64,000 nucleotides of DNA from Sphingomonas sp. RIT328. GTDB taxonomy: Bacteria; Pseudomonadota; Alphaproteobacteria; Sphingomonadales; Sphingomonadaceae. Every line of letters starts with the position of its first letter. Within the stretch, counting starts at the first letter, position 1. The notes beneath the pieces were generated by a model. The model ran no database searches. It had not been told where the DNA came from and worked only from the letters and a program-made list of their open reading frames with translations. The translations under genes and the position numbers were made by a program. The DNA is taken from assembly GCF_000632225.1 (NCBI RefSeq), contig NZ_JFYV01000005.1:42841-106840 (forward strand). The letters run 5' to 3'. Positions 38,165-49,132 of this stretch are shown one piece after another.

Positions 38165-38859
38165 GACCTCTTATCCCCGCCCCCTGCCGCACGGTCAATC
38201 ATAGACAGTGCGAGCGTGCAGAGCGACGTGTCGTCGGGACTCGCGGCGGTGGCGGCGGTGGCCCAGCCGGTGCCCGCGGCGGCGCATACCGCGGGGCTGA
38301 GCGCGGCGATCGCACTGCGCGCGCGTCGATCGGCGAGCAGATCGGCGACGCGGCGCGCGGCGCGTACCGAATGGAGCAGCACGACACGGTCCGTCGCGGC
38401 GGCGGCGAAGGCGGCGGCATCGACCGGCAGCGCGACGCTGGCATAGACGATCGCCGTCGGATGTCCGCTCGCGACGTGATCGCGGCCGGCAAGGTGCAGC
38501 GGCCGGCGCAGCCCTGCCGCATTCGCTGCGGCGAGCGCGGCGGCGACGCCGCCTGCGCCGGTCACCGCGACGTCGAGGCCGGCCGCCGCGGCGACGCGCG
38601 CGGTCTGCGACCCGACCGCGATCACCGGCAGCGCGGCGAATACGGCGAGGCCGTCGCCGGCGTGGCGGATCGCATTGGTGCTGGTCAGCAGCAGGCTGTC
38701 GAAGCCCGCGGCGGCGGGCGGCGTCCAGGCGACGCCGGTCGCGGCGAACAGCGGCCAGCCGATCGCATCGCCGCCGCCGGCGTGGAGGCGGGCGAGGCTG
38801 CGCGCATCGCCCGGCGCCGGCCGCACCACCAGCGCGCCCGGCCAGACGTGCGGCCTCAC
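38161..38859 (-). CDS. hemD: Uroporphyrinogen-III synthase
   Basis: The protein has 232 residues from GTG 38859, which overlaps the hemC stop (GTGA). HemD is poorly conserved; the supporting features are the N-terminal VVRPAPGDARSLARLHAGG, then FDSLLLTSTNAIRHAG, PVIAVGSQTARVAAAAGLDV and the location directly after hemC. It closes hydroxymethylbilane with D-ring inversion to uroporphyrinogen III. Confidence 0.87.
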   Translation of the reverse strand: MRPHVWPGALVVRPAPGDARSLARLHAGGGDAIGWPLFAATGVAWTPPAAAGFDSLLLTSTNAIRHAGDGLAVFAALPVIAVGSQTARVAAAAGLDVAVTGAGGVAAALAAANAAGLRRPLHLAGRDHVASGHPTAIVYASVALPVDAAAFAAAATDRVVLLHSVRAARRVADLLADRRARSAIAALSPAVCAAAGTGWATAATAASPDDTSLCTLALSMIDRAAGGGDKRS

Positions 38860-39770
38860 GGCTGGAACAGCTGCCGCACCACCGCGGGCGCGCGCGCCAG
38901 AAGGTCGGCGGCGAGTTCGGCGGCGACGAGCGCACCGTCGGTACCTTCGCCGCTGCCCTCGACCCAGGCGCTGCCGTCCTCGGCGATCAGCTCGGCGCGC
39001 AGCGTCAGCATCGCGCCCGACAGCGCGGCGAGCGCCGCGACCGGCGAATGGCAATCCGCACCGAGGTGCGCGAGCAGCGCCCGCTCTGCGGCGACGCAGG
39101 CGCTGGTCGCCGGATCGTCGATCGCCGCGACGATCAGCGCGGCACGATGATCGGCATGGCGCACCTCGATCCCGACCGCGCCCTGCGCCGGGGCGGGCAG
39201 CATGTCGTCGGTCGCGATCGGCCGGCCGACACCGTCGCGACCGAGCCGGTCGAGCCCCGCCGCGGCGAGCAAGGTCGCCTGCGCCTCGCCCGCCGCCAGC
39301 TTGGCGAGGCGCGTATCGACATTGCCGCGGAAGGTGACGACCGACAGGTCTGGCCGCAGCCGCAGCAGTTGCGCGCGCCGTCGCGGCGAGCTGGTGCCGA
39401 CCACCGCCCCCGCCGGTAGTGCCGCGACAGTGTCCGCGCCGATCAGCCGGTCGCGGACGTCGGCGCGCGGCAGCATCGCCGCGATCCGGATCGCCGCCGG
39501 GCGGATCGTCTCGACGTCTTTCATCGAATGGACCGCGGCATCGATCTCCTCCTCGAGCAGCGCGCGGTCGAGTTCCTTGGTCCACAGCGCCTTGCCGCCG
39601 ATCTCGGCGAGCGGGCGGTCCTGCACCCGGTCGCCGGTGGTGCGGATGACGACCAATGCCACCGTCTCCGCCGCCCAGCCGTGCGCCGCGCACAATGCAT
39701 CGCGCACCATCGCCGCCTGCGTCAGCGCGAGCGGCGATCCGCGCGTGCCCAGCCTGAAGTTGATCGCCAT
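38856..39770 (-). CDS. hemC: Porphobilinogen deaminase (hydroxymethylbilane synthase)
   Basis: The 304-residue protein has [42 protein letters not shown] (catalytic Asp, about 85), [32 protein letters not shown] and [11 protein letters not shown]. The dipyrromethane-cofactor Cys is in LGADCHSP (about Cys240). It polymerises four porphobilinogen units. Start ATG 39770 has GGGAG upstream; the frame continues upstream without family sequence. Divergent from tsaD. Confidence 0.95.
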   Translation of the reverse strand: MAINFRLGTRGSPLALTQAAMVRDALCAAHGWAAETVALVVIRTTGDRVQDRPLAEIGGKALWTKELDRALLEEEIDAAVHSMKDVETIRPAAIRIAAMLPRADVRDRLIGADTVAALPAGAVVGTSSPRRRAQLLRLRPDLSVVTFRGNVDTRLAKLAAGEAQATLLAAAGLDRLGRDGVGRPIATDDMLPAPAQGAVGIEVRHADHRAALIVAAIDDPATSACVAAERALLAHLGADCHSPVAALAALSGAMLTLRAELIAEDGSAWVEGSGEGTDGALVAAELAADLLARAPAVVRQLFQP

Positions 39771-39855
39771 GCTCGCTCCCGCATCGTCCGCGCCTGCCTT
39801 GGCCGAAATCGCCACCCTTCGACAACCTCCGGCAACGCGGGTAAGACGCCTCGCC

Positions 39856-40884
39856 ATGTCGGAACGCATTATCCTCGGGCTGGAATCGTCGTGCGACGAG
39901 ACCGCCGCGGCCATCGTCACCAGCGATCGGCGCGTGCTCAGCCACCGCCTGCTCGGGCAGGAGAGCGCGCATGCGCCGTTCGGCGGCGTGGTGCCCGAGA
40001 TCGCGGCGCGCGCGCATGTCGAGGCGCTCGATCCCCTGGTCCGCGCCGCGCTCGCCGATGCCGGGCTACGGCTCGATCAGGTCGACGCGGTCGCCGCGAC
40101 CGCCGGCCCCGGGCTGATCGGCGGGGTGATGGTCGCGCTCGTCACCGGCAAGGCGCTGGCGCATGCCGCGGGCAAGCCGCTGATCGCGGTCAATCATCTC
40201 GAAGGCCATGCGCTCAGCCCGCGCCTGTCCGATCCCGATCTGGACTTCCCCTATCTGCTGCTGCTCGTCTCGGGCGGGCATTGCCAGTTGCTGCTGGTCG
40301 AGGGCGTCGCGCGCTATCGCCGGATCGCGACGACGATCGACGATGCCGCGGGCGAGGCGTTCGACAAGACGGCGAAGCTGCTCGGGCTCGGCTTTCCGGG
40401 CGGACCGATGGTCGAACAGGCGGCGGCGCGCGGCCGGCCGATCGTGCCGCTGCCGCGCCCGCTCAAGGGCTCGGCCGAGCCGCATTTCTCCTTTGCCGGA
40501 CTGAAGAGCGCGGTGGCGCGCGCGGTCGGGCAGCATGAGGCGGACGATATCGCCGCCTCGTTCCAGGCGGCGGTGGTCGATTGCCTGATCGACCGCACCC
40601 GTCGCGGCATCGCCGGGGTCGCGGCGACCGCGCTGGTCGTCGCGGGCGGTGTCGCCGCCAATGGCGCGGTGCGCGCCGCCTTGCAGGATCTGGCGGCGGA
40701 ACGCGGGCTGCGCTTCGTCGCGCCGCCTTTGTGGCTGTGTACCGACAATGCGGCGATGATCGCCTGGGCGGGGGCGGAGCGGTTCGCGGCGGGGCTGACC
40801 GACCCGCTCGACGTGCCGGCGCGGGCGCGCTGGCCGCTCGATCCGGATGCGGCGGCGGTGCGGGGTGCAGGAGTGAAGGCATGA
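39856..40884 (+). CDS. tsaD: tRNA N6-adenosine threonylcarbamoyltransferase
   Basis: The 342-residue Kae1/TsaD protein has [15 protein letters not shown], metal-binding HLEGH (His114, His118), [31 protein letters not shown] and [15 protein letters not shown]. It installs t6A37 on ANN-decoding tRNAs with TsaB, TsaC and TsaE. The 3' end overlaps gpsA by ATGA (40881-40884). The longer open frame from 39202 is antisense hemC and is rejected. Confidence 0.96.
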   Translation: MSERIILGLESSCDETAAAIVTSDRRVLSHRLLGQESAHAPFGGVVPEIAARAHVEALDPLVRAALADAGLRLDQVDAVAATAGPGLIGGVMVALVTGKALAHAAGKPLIAVNHLEGHALSPRLSDPDLDFPYLLLLVSGGHCQLLLVEGVARYRRIATTIDDAAGEAFDKTAKLLGLGFPGGPMVEQAAARGRPIVPLPRPLKGSAEPHFSFAGLKSAVARAVGQHEADDIAASFQAAVVDCLIDRTRRGIAGVAATALVVAGGVAANGAVRAALQDLAAERGLRFVAPPLWLCTDNAAMIAWAGAERFAAGLTDPLDVPARARWPLDPDAAAVRGAGVKA

Positions 40885-41858
40885 GGATCGGGGTGATCGG
40901 CGGCGGCGCCTGGGGCACCGCGCTGGCGCAGGTGGCGGCGCATCGCGGTGCGCCGGTGACCTTATGGGCGCGCGAGCCCGAGGTGGTCGCAGCGATCAAC
41001 ACGGCGCAGGAGAACCGGCTGTTCCTCGCCGGCGTGCCGCTGTCGGCGTCGATCCGCGCCACCGGCGACCTTGCCGATCTCGCCGATCGCGACGCCCTGC
41101 TCGTCGTCGCGCCGGCGCAGCACGTCCGCGGCGTGCTGAGCCAGCTCGCGCCACGCGGCCAGCCGCTGGTGCTCTGCGCCAAGGGGATCGAGGCGGGGAC
41201 GCAATTGCTCGTCGGCGAGGTCGCGCGCGCGGTGCAGCCGCAATCACCGGTCGCGGTCCTGTCCGGCCCGACCTTCGCGCATGAGGTCGCCGCCGGCCTG
41301 CCGACCGCGGTGACGCTGGCGGCGGCGGACGCGGCACTCGGGCGGGCGCTGTCCGACCGGCTCGCCGCACCGCATTTCCGTCCCTATGCGAGCGACGACG
41401 TGATCGGCGCGGAGATCGGCGGCGCGGTCAAGAACGTGCTGGCGATCGCCTGCGGCGTCGTCGACGGCGCCGGGCTCGGCCAGAATGCGCGCGCCGCGCT
41501 GATCGCGCGCGGCTTCGCCGAGATGACGCGCTTCGGCCTCGCCCGAGGGGCACGCGCCGAGACGCTCGCCGGCCTGTCCGGTCTCGGCGATCTGGTGCTG
41601 ACCTGTTCGTCGACGAGCAGCCGCAACTTCTCGCTCGGCGTCGGCCTGGGACAGGGACGTGCCGCGGCGGAGCTGCTCGCCGACCGGCGGACGGTGGCGG
41701 AGGGCGCGTTCACCGCCCCGGTGCTGCGCGAGGCGGCGCTGGCGGCAGCGGTTGACATGCCGGTGACGCAGGCGGTCTGCCGCCTGCTGGAGGGTGCGCC
41801 GGTCGATGCGGTGGTCGGCGCGTTGCTGGCGCGGCCGTTACGACAGGAAGCGCGGTAA
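40881..41858 (+). CDS. gpsA: Glycerol-3-phosphate dehydrogenase [NAD(P)+]
   Basis: The 325-residue protein has the N-terminal NAD(P) motif [42 protein letters not shown] and the catalytic Lys in [14 protein letters not shown]; the substrate-binding end is [14 protein letters not shown] with [11 protein letters not shown]. It makes sn-glycerol 3-phosphate for phospholipid synthesis. Translationally coupled to tsaD, an arrangement common in alphaproteobacteria. Confidence 0.96.
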   Translation: MRIGVIGGGAWGTALAQVAAHRGAPVTLWAREPEVVAAINTAQENRLFLAGVPLSASIRATGDLADLADRDALLVVAPAQHVRGVLSQLAPRGQPLVLCAKGIEAGTQLLVGEVARAVQPQSPVAVLSGPTFAHEVAAGLPTAVTLAAADAALGRALSDRLAAPHFRPYASDDVIGAEIGGAVKNVLAIACGVVDGAGLGQNARAALIARGFAEMTRFGLARGARAETLAGLSGLGDLVLTCSSTSSRNFSLGVGLGQGRAAAELLADRRTVAEGAFTAPVLREAALAAAVDMPVTQAVCRLLEGAPVDAVVGALLARPLRQEAR

Positions 41859-42011
41859 CGCCGTCACGATAGAGCCGAACTGGTGCAATATAGCCACAAT
41901 CGCGCAACATTGTAATCAATAGGTCATAGTTCGGTATTGACGGCGAACGCGGGCTGGCGAAGTTCGTATACGGGCTAGCGAATGATCGCAGCCCGTTAAG
42001 GGGCCGTATCA

Positions 42012-45000
42012 ATGAACTGGAGAACGCACGTATCTTGTCTCGCCCTGGTCGGCGGGATGATGGTCGCCGCGCCGGCGATCGCGCAGACCGCCGACAATAC
42101 CAATGCGGCGCCGCCGCAGACCGATACCGCCGCCGACAGCAGCGACACCAAGGCCGCGACGATCAGCGGCACGGCGCCGGACAGCAGCGGCAGCGGCGAG
42201 ATCGTCGTCACCGGCACGCGCATCGTGCGCCCCAACATCACCGCCGCGGCGCCGATCACCTCGGTCACCTCCGCCGACATCCGCGCGCAGGCGCCGATCA
42301 ACGTCGAAGAGGTGCTCAACCGCCTGCCGCAGATCTCGCCGGACAGTCAGCAGAATTATCAGGATTCGGACGGACGCCAGCGGATCAAGCTGCGCAGCCT
42401 CGGCTTCGAGCGCACGTTGGTGCTCGTCGACGGCAAGCGCCTCGGCACGCAGAACGGGCAGGATACCAACATCATCCCGGTGTCGCTGATCGAGCGCGTC
42501 GACGTGCTGACCGGCGGTGCGTCGTCGGTCTACGGCTCCGACGCGATCGCCGGCGTGGTCAACTTCGTCCTCAAGCAGAATTTCACCGGCGTGCGGATCG
42601 ACGCCAATTACAATTTCTACAATCACAACAACACGTCGAACATTGTCACCAGCGCCGCCCAGGCATCGGGCTTCTCGCCGCGGCTCGGTCAGGTCAATGA
42701 CGGCGGCCGTTCCGACATCGCGCTGACCGCGGGTACGTCGCTGTTCGACGGCAAGCTCAACCTGTCGGGCTTCGTCAATTATCGCCACGCCGATCTGGTG
42801 CCCTATGACGCGCGCTCGATCTCGGCCTGCCAGCTCAATCAGGCGACCAAGGACGGCCCGCTGTCTTGCCAGATCTCGACCTATTCGGTGAGCGGCTATG
42901 TCTCACCGAGCACCGGTACCAACGCCGGCCGGCAATATGTCAACGATCCCGCCGGCACGCGCACCTTCGTTCCCTATGGCACCGGCGCGGGCAAGGCCGC
43001 CAATCCGTATGACGGCTATTCCTACCAGCGGCAGGACAATCGGGTGAATGCGGGCGGCTTCGTCACGCTGAAGCTCGCCCCCGAGTTCGAGGTCTATGGC
43101 TCGGCGCTGTGGTTCCGCGACCGCTCGATCAACCGCTATCCGACGCGCGTCTTCGCCGCGGCGAACTACGGGTCCGATCCGTTCCTGGTCAATTGCAACA
43201 ACCCGTTCCTGTCGACGCAGCAGGCGGGCATCCTGTGCGGCGCGGCCGCAGGCACCGCGACGCAGGTGCCGGTCGACATCCGCTATCGGTTCAACGCGCC
43301 GTTCATGACCGATACCTATACCAACACCGGCATCCGCGCGACCGCGGGCGTGCGCGGCAAGGTCGGCGATGCCTGGACCTATGACGTCGGCGGCGTCTTC
43401 TCACGCAACCAGCAGATCTGGGATTCGTCGCGCCTGCCGAGCTTCGACCGGGTCAACAACGCGCTCAACGTCGTCAGCGTCAACGGCGTGCCGACCTGCG
43501 CGAGCGGTGCGGCGGGCTGCGTGCCGTTTGACGCGTTCAGCGCCGGCAACAGCAACCAGGCGCTGATCAACTATCTGTACGGCGACCTCGCCCCGGCGAT
43601 CCAGAAGCAGGTCGGCCTGCTCTACGACGTGCAGGCGAACATGACCGGCGACCTCGGCACATACGGCATCACCTCGCCGCTCGCCACCGACGGCGTCGCC
43701 TTCGCGCTCGGTACGGAATTCCGCAAGGACCGCCAGTTCTCGCAGCTGACGCCGGGCTTCATCGAGGATTACGGCGGCTCGCCGTCCGATCTCGCCCAGC
43801 ATGTCTGGGAGTCCAATATCGAGGTGCAGGCGCCGCTGATCCAGGATCGCCCGTTCGCGCATCTGCTGCAGGCCAATGGTGCCTACCGCCTGTCCAAGTA
43901 CAGCAGCAACCCGAACAAATTCACCACCTGGAAGATCGAGGGCCTGTACGCGCCGGTCGCCGACCTGACGCTGCGCGCCTCGTTCAACAAGGCGCAGCGT
44001 GCGCCGACCGTGGTCGAGGCCTATCAGGCGTCGAACATCAGCTATACGCGGCAGGGCGGTTCGCAGAACGATTTCTGCGCCCCGACGGTGACGACCGTCA
44101 ACGGCGTCACCACCTACGGCGCGCCGATCGCCTCGCGGGAGGTGTGCCGCGCCACCGGCCTGTCGGATACGCTGTACGGCAGCACGACGTTGCTCTGCCC
44201 CAACGACCAGTGCACGGTGCGTTCGGGCGGCTTCACTGCCGATCCGGAGACCGCCTACACCCAGACCTACGGTCTGGTGGTCAAGCCGCGCTTCGTGAAG
44301 GGTCTGGTGTTTTCGGTCGATCGCTACCGGATCAAGATCAACAACTCGCTCGGCTACAACGATTACAGCTATTACACCGACGGCTGCCTGCGCTCGGGTG
44401 GCGATTCCTTCTTCTGTTCGGGGATCGTCCGCGACGCCAACGGCACGCTGTATGCGGCGGCGGCGAACAATCCGACCAGCGGCTTCATCCGTCAGGGTAC
44501 GACCAATTACTATCTGTCGATCGCCCGCGGCTGGGACTTCCAGGGCAGCTATGCGCTCGGCCTCGGCGGCGCCGGGCGGCTCGATTTCGACTTCAACGGC
44601 TCGCTGACCACCTTTGCCGGCGGGCAGGATTCGCCGGTCCAGCCGCAGCGCAATTGCACCGGCTATTTCGGCAACGGGTGCAGCCAGTTGCTGCCGAAGT
44701 GGTCGCATGGCCTGCGCACCACCTATTCGACCGCGGACAATGTCTTCAACGCCTCGTTCAACTGGCGCTACGTCGGTTCGCTGACCAGCGCCAACAATTC
44801 GGGCGACGAAGCGATCGGCGGCACGCCGGACCGGGCGCAGACGACCTTCTACCGGATCGCACCGACCAGCTATTTCGACCTCGCGCTGACCTTCAACATC
44901 GCGCGGCAGTTCGCCTTCCGCGTGATCGCGAACAACCTGTTCGACAAGAACCCGCCGATCCTGGCGAATTCGTACAGCATCAGCCTCGCGCGCAACAATA

Positions 45001-45065
45001 CGATCCCGCAGCGCTACGACGCGCTCGGGCGCAACATCGCGATCGGCACGACGATCACCTTCTGA
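42012..45065 (+). CDS. TonB-dependent receptor 1
   Basis: The 1017-residue outer-membrane receptor has a signal peptide (residues 1-~25, ending APAIAQ) and a Thr/Ala/Ser-rich linker. The TonB box-like EIVVTGTRI precedes the plug (LNRLPQISPD, RQRIKLRSLGFERTLVLVDGKRL, VDVLTGGASSVYGSDAIAGVVNF), followed by a long beta barrel ending in Phe (IGTTITF). No substrate can be inferred from neighbours. It follows a 150-bp gap after gpsA that probably holds its promoter, and is closed by a strong terminator. Confidence 0.93.
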   Translation: MNWRTHVSCLALVGGMMVAAPAIAQTADNTNAAPPQTDTAADSSDTKAATISGTAPDSSGSGEIVVTGTRIVRPNITAAAPITSVTSADIRAQAPINVEEVLNRLPQISPDSQQNYQDSDGRQRIKLRSLGFERTLVLVDGKRLGTQNGQDTNIIPVSLIERVDVLTGGASSVYGSDAIAGVVNFVLKQNFTGVRIDANYNFYNHNNTSNIVTSAAQASGFSPRLGQVNDGGRSDIALTAGTSLFDGKLNLSGFVNYRHADLVPYDARSISACQLNQATKDGPLSCQISTYSVSGYVSPSTGTNAGRQYVNDPAGTRTFVPYGTGAGKAANPYDGYSYQRQDNRVNAGGFVTLKLAPEFEVYGSALWFRDRSINRYPTRVFAAANYGSDPFLVNCNNPFLSTQQAGILCGAAAGTATQVPVDIRYRFNAPFMTDTYTNTGIRATAGVRGKVGDAWTYDVGGVFSRNQQIWDSSRLPSFDRVNNALNVVSVNGVPTCASGAAGCVPFDAFSAGNSNQALINYLYGDLAPAIQKQVGLLYDVQANMTGDLGTYGITSPLATDGVAFALGTEFRKDRQFSQLTPGFIEDYGGSPSDLAQHVWESNIEVQAPLIQDRPFAHLLQANGAYRLSKYSSNPNKFTTWKIEGLYAPVADLTLRASFNKAQRAPTVVEAYQASNISYTRQGGSQNDFCAPTVTTVNGVTTYGAPIASREVCRATGLSDTLYGSTTLLCPNDQCTVRSGGFTADPETAYTQTYGLVVKPRFVKGLVFSVDRYRIKINNSLGYNDYSYYTDGCLRSGGDSFFCSGIVRDANGTLYAAAANNPTSGFIRQGTTNYYLSIARGWDFQGSYALGLGGAGRLDFDFNGSLTTFAGGQDSPVQPQRNCTGYFGNGCSQLLPKWSHGLRTTYSTADNVFNASFNWRYVGSLTSANNSGDEAIGGTPDRAQTTFYRIAPTSYFDLALTFNIARQFAFRVIANNLFDKNPPILANSYSISLARNNTIPQRYDALGRNIAIGTTITF

Positions 45066-45090
45066 TCGGCGCCACCGACCATGACGACGA

Positions 45091-45119
45091 GGCCCGCCGG
45101 AGCGATCCGGCGGGCCTTT
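45091..45119 (+). terminator. Intrinsic terminator of TonB receptor 1
   Basis: A perfect 10-bp stem (GGCCCGCCGG / CCGGCGGGCC) with a 6-base loop followed by TTT, 25 bases after the stop codon. It also sits 5 bases from the convergent purD stop and may act on both. Confidence 0.85.
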
Positions 45120-45124
45120 GCGTA

Positions 45125-46384
45125 TCAGCGCGCCAGTTCGCGCCAGCCGATGTCGCGGCGGTGGAAACCGTCAGCATAATCGATCGCCGCGACGCCGTGG
45201 TACGCCGCGTCGCGCGCCGCGCGGATGTCGGTGCCGGTGGCGGTCACCGCGAGAACCCGCCCACCCGACGCGACCAGCCTATCACCGTCCTGCCGCGTGC
45301 CGGCCTGGAAGACGATCGCGCCGGTCGCCTCCGCCGCGTCGATGCCGCGGATCGCGCCGCCGGGCGCCGGCGTGCCGGGATAGCCCGCCGCCGCGATCAC
45401 CACCGTCATCGCCGCCTCGTCCCGGAAGGCGGCGAGCGACAGTTCGCCGAGCCGGCCCTGCGCCACCGCCAGCATCGTCTCAAGAAGATCGCCGGCGAAG
45501 CGCGGCATCAGCACCTGGCATTCGGGATCGCCGAATCGCGCATTATATTCGATCAGCTTGGGGCCGGTCGCGGTCAGCATCAGCCCGGCGTAGAGGACGC
45601 CGCTGAACGGCGTGCCGCGCTCGGCGAGCGCCTTCACCGTCGGTGCGACGATCTCGTCGAGCGCGCGCCGTTCCAGCGCCGGCGTCAGCACCGGGGCGGG
45701 GCTGTAGGCGCCCATGCCGCCGGTATTGGGGCCGGTATCGCCCTCGCCGACGCGCTTGTGGTCCTGCGCGCTGCCGAACGGCAGCAGCGCGACGCCGTCG
45801 GTGAGCACGAACAGGCTCGCCTCCTCGCCGTCGAGGAACTCCTCGATCACCACCGGCGCATCCCCGCCGTCGAACATCGTGTCGAACGCCGCGGCCGCCT
45901 CCGCCTCGCTGGTCGCGATCACCACGCCCTTGCCCGCGGCGAGTCCGTCCGCCTTGATCACGACGGGATAGGAGAAGGTGCTCGCCAGCGCCGCCTCCGC
46001 CTCGGTGCGATTGCCGACCCGGACATAGCCTGCGGTCGGGATGTCCGCCTCGCGGCACAAATCCTTGGTGAAGCCCTTCGATCCTTCCAGCTGCGCGGCG
46101 GCCCTGTCCGGCCCGAACACCGGCACGCCCGCGGCGCGCAGGCTATCGGCAAGACCATCGACCAGCGGCGCCTCCGGCCCGATCACGACGAGACCAACGT
46201 CATGGTCCGCCACGAAATCCACCACCGCGGCATGATCGGTCGCATCGAGCGCGACGCAGGTCGCATGGCGCGCGACGCCGGGGTTGCCAGGCGCGGCATA
46301 GAGCGTATCGAGGAGGGCCGATTGCGCCAGTTTCCAAGCGAGTGCGTGCTCGCGGCCACCTGAGCCCAACAGCAGGACGTTCAT
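45125..46384 (-). CDS. purD: Phosphoribosylamine-glycine ligase
   Basis: The 419-residue ATP-grasp enzyme has [104 protein letters not shown] and ARFGDPECQ. It catalyses the second step of purine synthesis. Its ATG at 46384 shares bases with the divergent xseA ATG at 46383, so their promoters must lie inside the opposing genes. Confidence 0.96.
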   Translation of the reverse strand: MNVLLLGSGGREHALAWKLAQSALLDTLYAAPGNPGVARHATCVALDATDHAAVVDFVADHDVGLVVIGPEAPLVDGLADSLRAAGVPVFGPDRAAAQLEGSKGFTKDLCREADIPTAGYVRVGNRTEAEAALASTFSYPVVIKADGLAAGKGVVIATSEAEAAAAFDTMFDGGDAPVVIEEFLDGEEASLFVLTDGVALLPFGSAQDHKRVGEGDTGPNTGGMGAYSPAPVLTPALERRALDEIVAPTVKALAERGTPFSGVLYAGLMLTATGPKLIEYNARFGDPECQVLMPRFAGDLLETMLAVAQGRLGELSLAAFRDEAAMTVVIAAAGYPGTPAPGGAIRGIDAAEATGAIVFQAGTRQDGDRLVASGGRVLAVTATGTDIRAARDAAYHGVAAIDYADGFHRRDIGWRELAR

Positions 46385-47804
46385 GCCAGAGTTCCTATCC
46401 GATACCGACGACGCCCGGCTGCTAGCCGAGGAGCGCCCCGGCGACAACGCGCTCGCCCTGTCGGTCGGCGAACTCAGCTTCAAACTCAAGCGGCTGGTCG
46501 AGGGCGAGTTCGGCCACGTCCGCGTCCGCGGCGAAATCTCGGGCTATAAGCGCGCCGCCTCGGGGCACGTCTATCTCGCGCTCAAGGACGATGCCGCGGT
46601 GATCGACGGCGTGATGTGGAAGGGGCAGGTCAATGCGCTCGCCTTCGCGCCGCAGGACGGGATCGAGGTGATCGCGACCGGCAAGCTCACCACTTATCCC
46701 GGCCGCTCGAAATATCAGATCGTCATCGAACGGATGGAGCTCGCCGGCGCCGGCGCGCTGATGGCCCTGTTCGAGAAACTCAAGGCGAAGCTCGCCGGCG
46801 AGGGCCTGTTCGAGGGCGCGCGCAAGCGGCGGCTGCCCTATCTGCCGCGGACGATCGGCGTCGTCACCTCGCCGACCGGCGCGGTGATCCGCGACATCCT
46901 CCACCGGCTCGAGGATCGCTGCCCGAGCCACGTCCTGGTCTGGCCGGTCAAGGTGCAGGGGCAGGGGGCGGCCGAAGAGGTCGCCGCGGCGGTGCGCGGG
47001 TTCGACGCGATGCCGGCGGACGGCCCGGTGCCGCGCCCCGATCTCGTCATCGTCGCGCGCGGCGGCGGCTCGATCGAGGATCTGTGGGCGTTCAACGAGG
47101 AAGCGGTGGTCCGCGCGGTCGCCGACTGCACGATCCCGATCATCTCCGCGGTCGGGCACGAGACCAACACGACCTTGTGCGACTTCGCCGCCGACCTGCG
47201 CGCGCCGACGCCGACCGCGGCGGCGGAACTGGCGGTGCCGGTGCTCGCCGATCTGCGGCATACGATCCAGAGCCATGCCGCGCGCACGCAGCGCTGCGCG
47301 CACCGCTATGTCGAGCGCGGGCGCGAGCGGATGACCGCGCTCGCGCGGCTGCTGCCGAAGCGCGACGCCTTGCTCGGCCCGCAGCGCCAGCGCGCCGACG
47401 ACGCCGGCCAGCGGCTCGACCGCGGGTTGGAGCGGCGGGTGACGCTGGCGCGCGGCCAGCTCGATCGGGCGGGCGGCGCCTTGCGTCCGGCGGCGTTGCA
47501 GCAGCAGCTCGACCGCCAGCGTGACCGGCTCGCCGCGACATGGCGGCTGGTGCAGTCGCTCAACCCCGATGCGGTGCTCGATCGCGGCTATGCCCGCGTC
47601 ACCGCGCGCCGGGAGGATGGCGCAGGGGAAACGCTCGCCTCCGCCGCGGCGGTGCGCGCGGCGGGCGCGGTGACGCTGCGCTTCCGCGACGGCAGCGTCG
47701 ATGCGACGGTCGACGATGCCGCGCCGGACCGCCCCGGCGAGCGCAAGGTTGAGCGCAAGCCCGCCAAGACCTATCCCCGCGCCGACCAGCCGACGCTGTT
47801 TTGA
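46383..47804 (+). CDS. xseA: Exodeoxyribonuclease VII large subunit
   Basis: The 473-residue protein has an N-terminal OB fold ([36 protein letters not shown]), the catalytic region [61 protein letters not shown] and a long helical C-terminal arm. With XseB it degrades single-stranded DNA. It is followed by DUF2093 and an M23 peptidase. The C-terminus has a Lys/Arg-rich tail ([18 protein letters not shown]). Confidence 0.95.
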   Translation: MPEFLSDTDDARLLAEERPGDNALALSVGELSFKLKRLVEGEFGHVRVRGEISGYKRAASGHVYLALKDDAAVIDGVMWKGQVNALAFAPQDGIEVIATGKLTTYPGRSKYQIVIERMELAGAGALMALFEKLKAKLAGEGLFEGARKRRLPYLPRTIGVVTSPTGAVIRDILHRLEDRCPSHVLVWPVKVQGQGAAEEVAAAVRGFDAMPADGPVPRPDLVIVARGGGSIEDLWAFNEEAVVRAVADCTIPIISAVGHETNTTLCDFAADLRAPTPTAAAELAVPVLADLRHTIQSHAARTQRCAHRYVERGRERMTALARLLPKRDALLGPQRQRADDAGQRLDRGLERRVTLARGQLDRAGGALRPAALQQQLDRQRDRLAATWRLVQSLNPDAVLDRGYARVTARREDGAGETLASAAAVRAAGAVTLRFRDGSVDATVDDAAPDRPGERKVERKPAKTYPRADQPTLF

Positions 47805-47816
47805 CAGGACCCTGAC

Positions 47817-48017
47817 ATGCTCGTTTCGAATTCGGACCGCCCGGCGCGGCTTCATTATATGGCCAACGGCTTTCGCGTCCTGACCCCCGGCGACCATGTC
47901 GTCTGCGCGGTGAGCGGCGCGCGCATTCCGATCGACAGCCTGCGCTATTGGAGCGTCGACCGCCAGCACGCCTATGCGAGCGCGCATCTCGCCAGCGAGG
48001 CGCTGCGCCCGCAATGA
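47817..48017 (+). CDS. DUF2093 family small protein
   Basis: The 66-residue protein has the DUF2093 features ARLHYMANGFRVLTPGDHVVCAVSG, IPIDSLRYWSVDRQHAY and YASAHLASEAL. Its function is unknown; members often sit after xseA in alphaproteobacteria. AGGA lies seven bases upstream. Its stop overlaps the M23 peptidase start (ATGA). Confidence 0.85.
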   Translation: MLVSNSDRPARLHYMANGFRVLTPGDHVVCAVSGARIPIDSLRYWSVDRQHAYASAHLASEALRPQ

Positions 48018-48853
48018 GGCTTGCCGCGCTGCTGCTGCTCGCCGCGATCGCACCCGCCGCGGCGGCGATGCCGCAGGCGGCGCCGCTTGCCGCTCCTGCT
48101 TTCCGCTGGACCGGCGTGCCGACACAGGGCGGGCTGATCAGCGGCACCGCACCCGCGGGCAGCGTCTCGGTGACGCTCGACGGCCAGCCGGTCGAGCTCA
48201 CCGATCGACGCTTCATCGCCGGCTTCGACCGCGACGCTGCGCCGCAGGCGATGCTGGTCGCGACGCTCGCCGACGGCCGGCTGATCAGCCAGACACTGTC
48301 GGTCGCGCCGCGCGCGTGGCGGATCGAGCGGCTCGACCGGCTCGCCAAATTTCCCGCCCCCGACCCGGTGATGGCGCGACTGCGCCCGCCCGAGCTCGCG
48401 CGGATCGTCGCCGCCCGCGCGCGCGTCACCGATGCCGAGGGCTGGCGGCAGACGTTCCGCTGGCCGGCGACCGGCCGCATCTCCGGCCTGTTCGGCGCGC
48501 AACGCATCTATCGCGGCGAGCCGGGCAGCTATCATTCGGGGATCGACATCGCCAAGCCGACCGGTGCGCCGGTGACCGCGCCCGCCGACGGCGTCGTCAT
48601 CCTCGCCGCCGACCAGCCGTTCACGCTCGAAGGGCATCTGCTGATGCTCGACCACGGTCACGGCCTCAACAGCGCCTTCCTGCATCTGTCGCGGATCGAC
48701 GTGCGCGTCGGCGATCACGTCCGCCAGGGCGAGCCGATCGGCCTGGTCGGCGCGACCGGACGCGCGACGGGGCCGCACCTTCACTGGAGTCTGCGCTGGC
48801 GCGACGCGCGGCTCGATCCGCTGCTCGTCGCGCCGCCGATGCCGGGCGCGTAG
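48014..48853 (+). CDS. M23 family peptidase, exported
   Basis: The 279-residue protein has an N-terminal signal (residues 1-~20, Ala/Leu-rich) and an N-terminal domain (residues ~30-150). A LytM-type M23 domain follows, with zinc ligands in SYHSGIDIAKPTGAPV (His, Asp) and GPHLHWSLRWRD (HxH). VTAPADGVVILA and GHGLNSAFLHLSRIDV are also typical. All catalytic residues are present, so an active cell-wall endopeptidase is likely. Translationally coupled to the DUF2093 gene. Confidence 0.9.
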   Translation: MRLAALLLLAAIAPAAAAMPQAAPLAAPAFRWTGVPTQGGLISGTAPAGSVSVTLDGQPVELTDRRFIAGFDRDAAPQAMLVATLADGRLISQTLSVAPRAWRIERLDRLAKFPAPDPVMARLRPPELARIVAARARVTDAEGWRQTFRWPATGRISGLFGAQRIYRGEPGSYHSGIDIAKPTGAPVTAPADGVVILAADQPFTLEGHLLMLDHGHGLNSAFLHLSRIDVRVGDHVRQGEPIGLVGATGRATGPHLHWSLRWRDARLDPLLVAPPMPGA

Positions 48854-49132
48854 CTCTGCCTGCTTAAACGACATTTCCGAACGTCATGCTGCGTTTGCGA
48901 GCAGGGCGAGCGTTGCGGCGGCCGTTCTCGCCCGTAGAATGTGTCATTTCGGCGACACATTGCAGCAAAGCTGACCTTAATCAGTCATGCGGGTTTACAC
49001 GTTAAAAATCCCCCTGCATTCCTCCGCCATGTCTCTTGAAGGTCGCCCCCCGCGGCCAAGGGGGGCTTGGCAAATACCCGCGCCGGCACCGCCATAGCGG
49101 GCCGGCCCGTTTGGGTCAGGCAAGGGAAACTC

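Noticed and set aside
39202..39855. N-terminal extension of tsaD (560-codon frame)
   Set aside because: The extension is antisense to hemC, and TsaD family sequence begins at the ATG at 39856.
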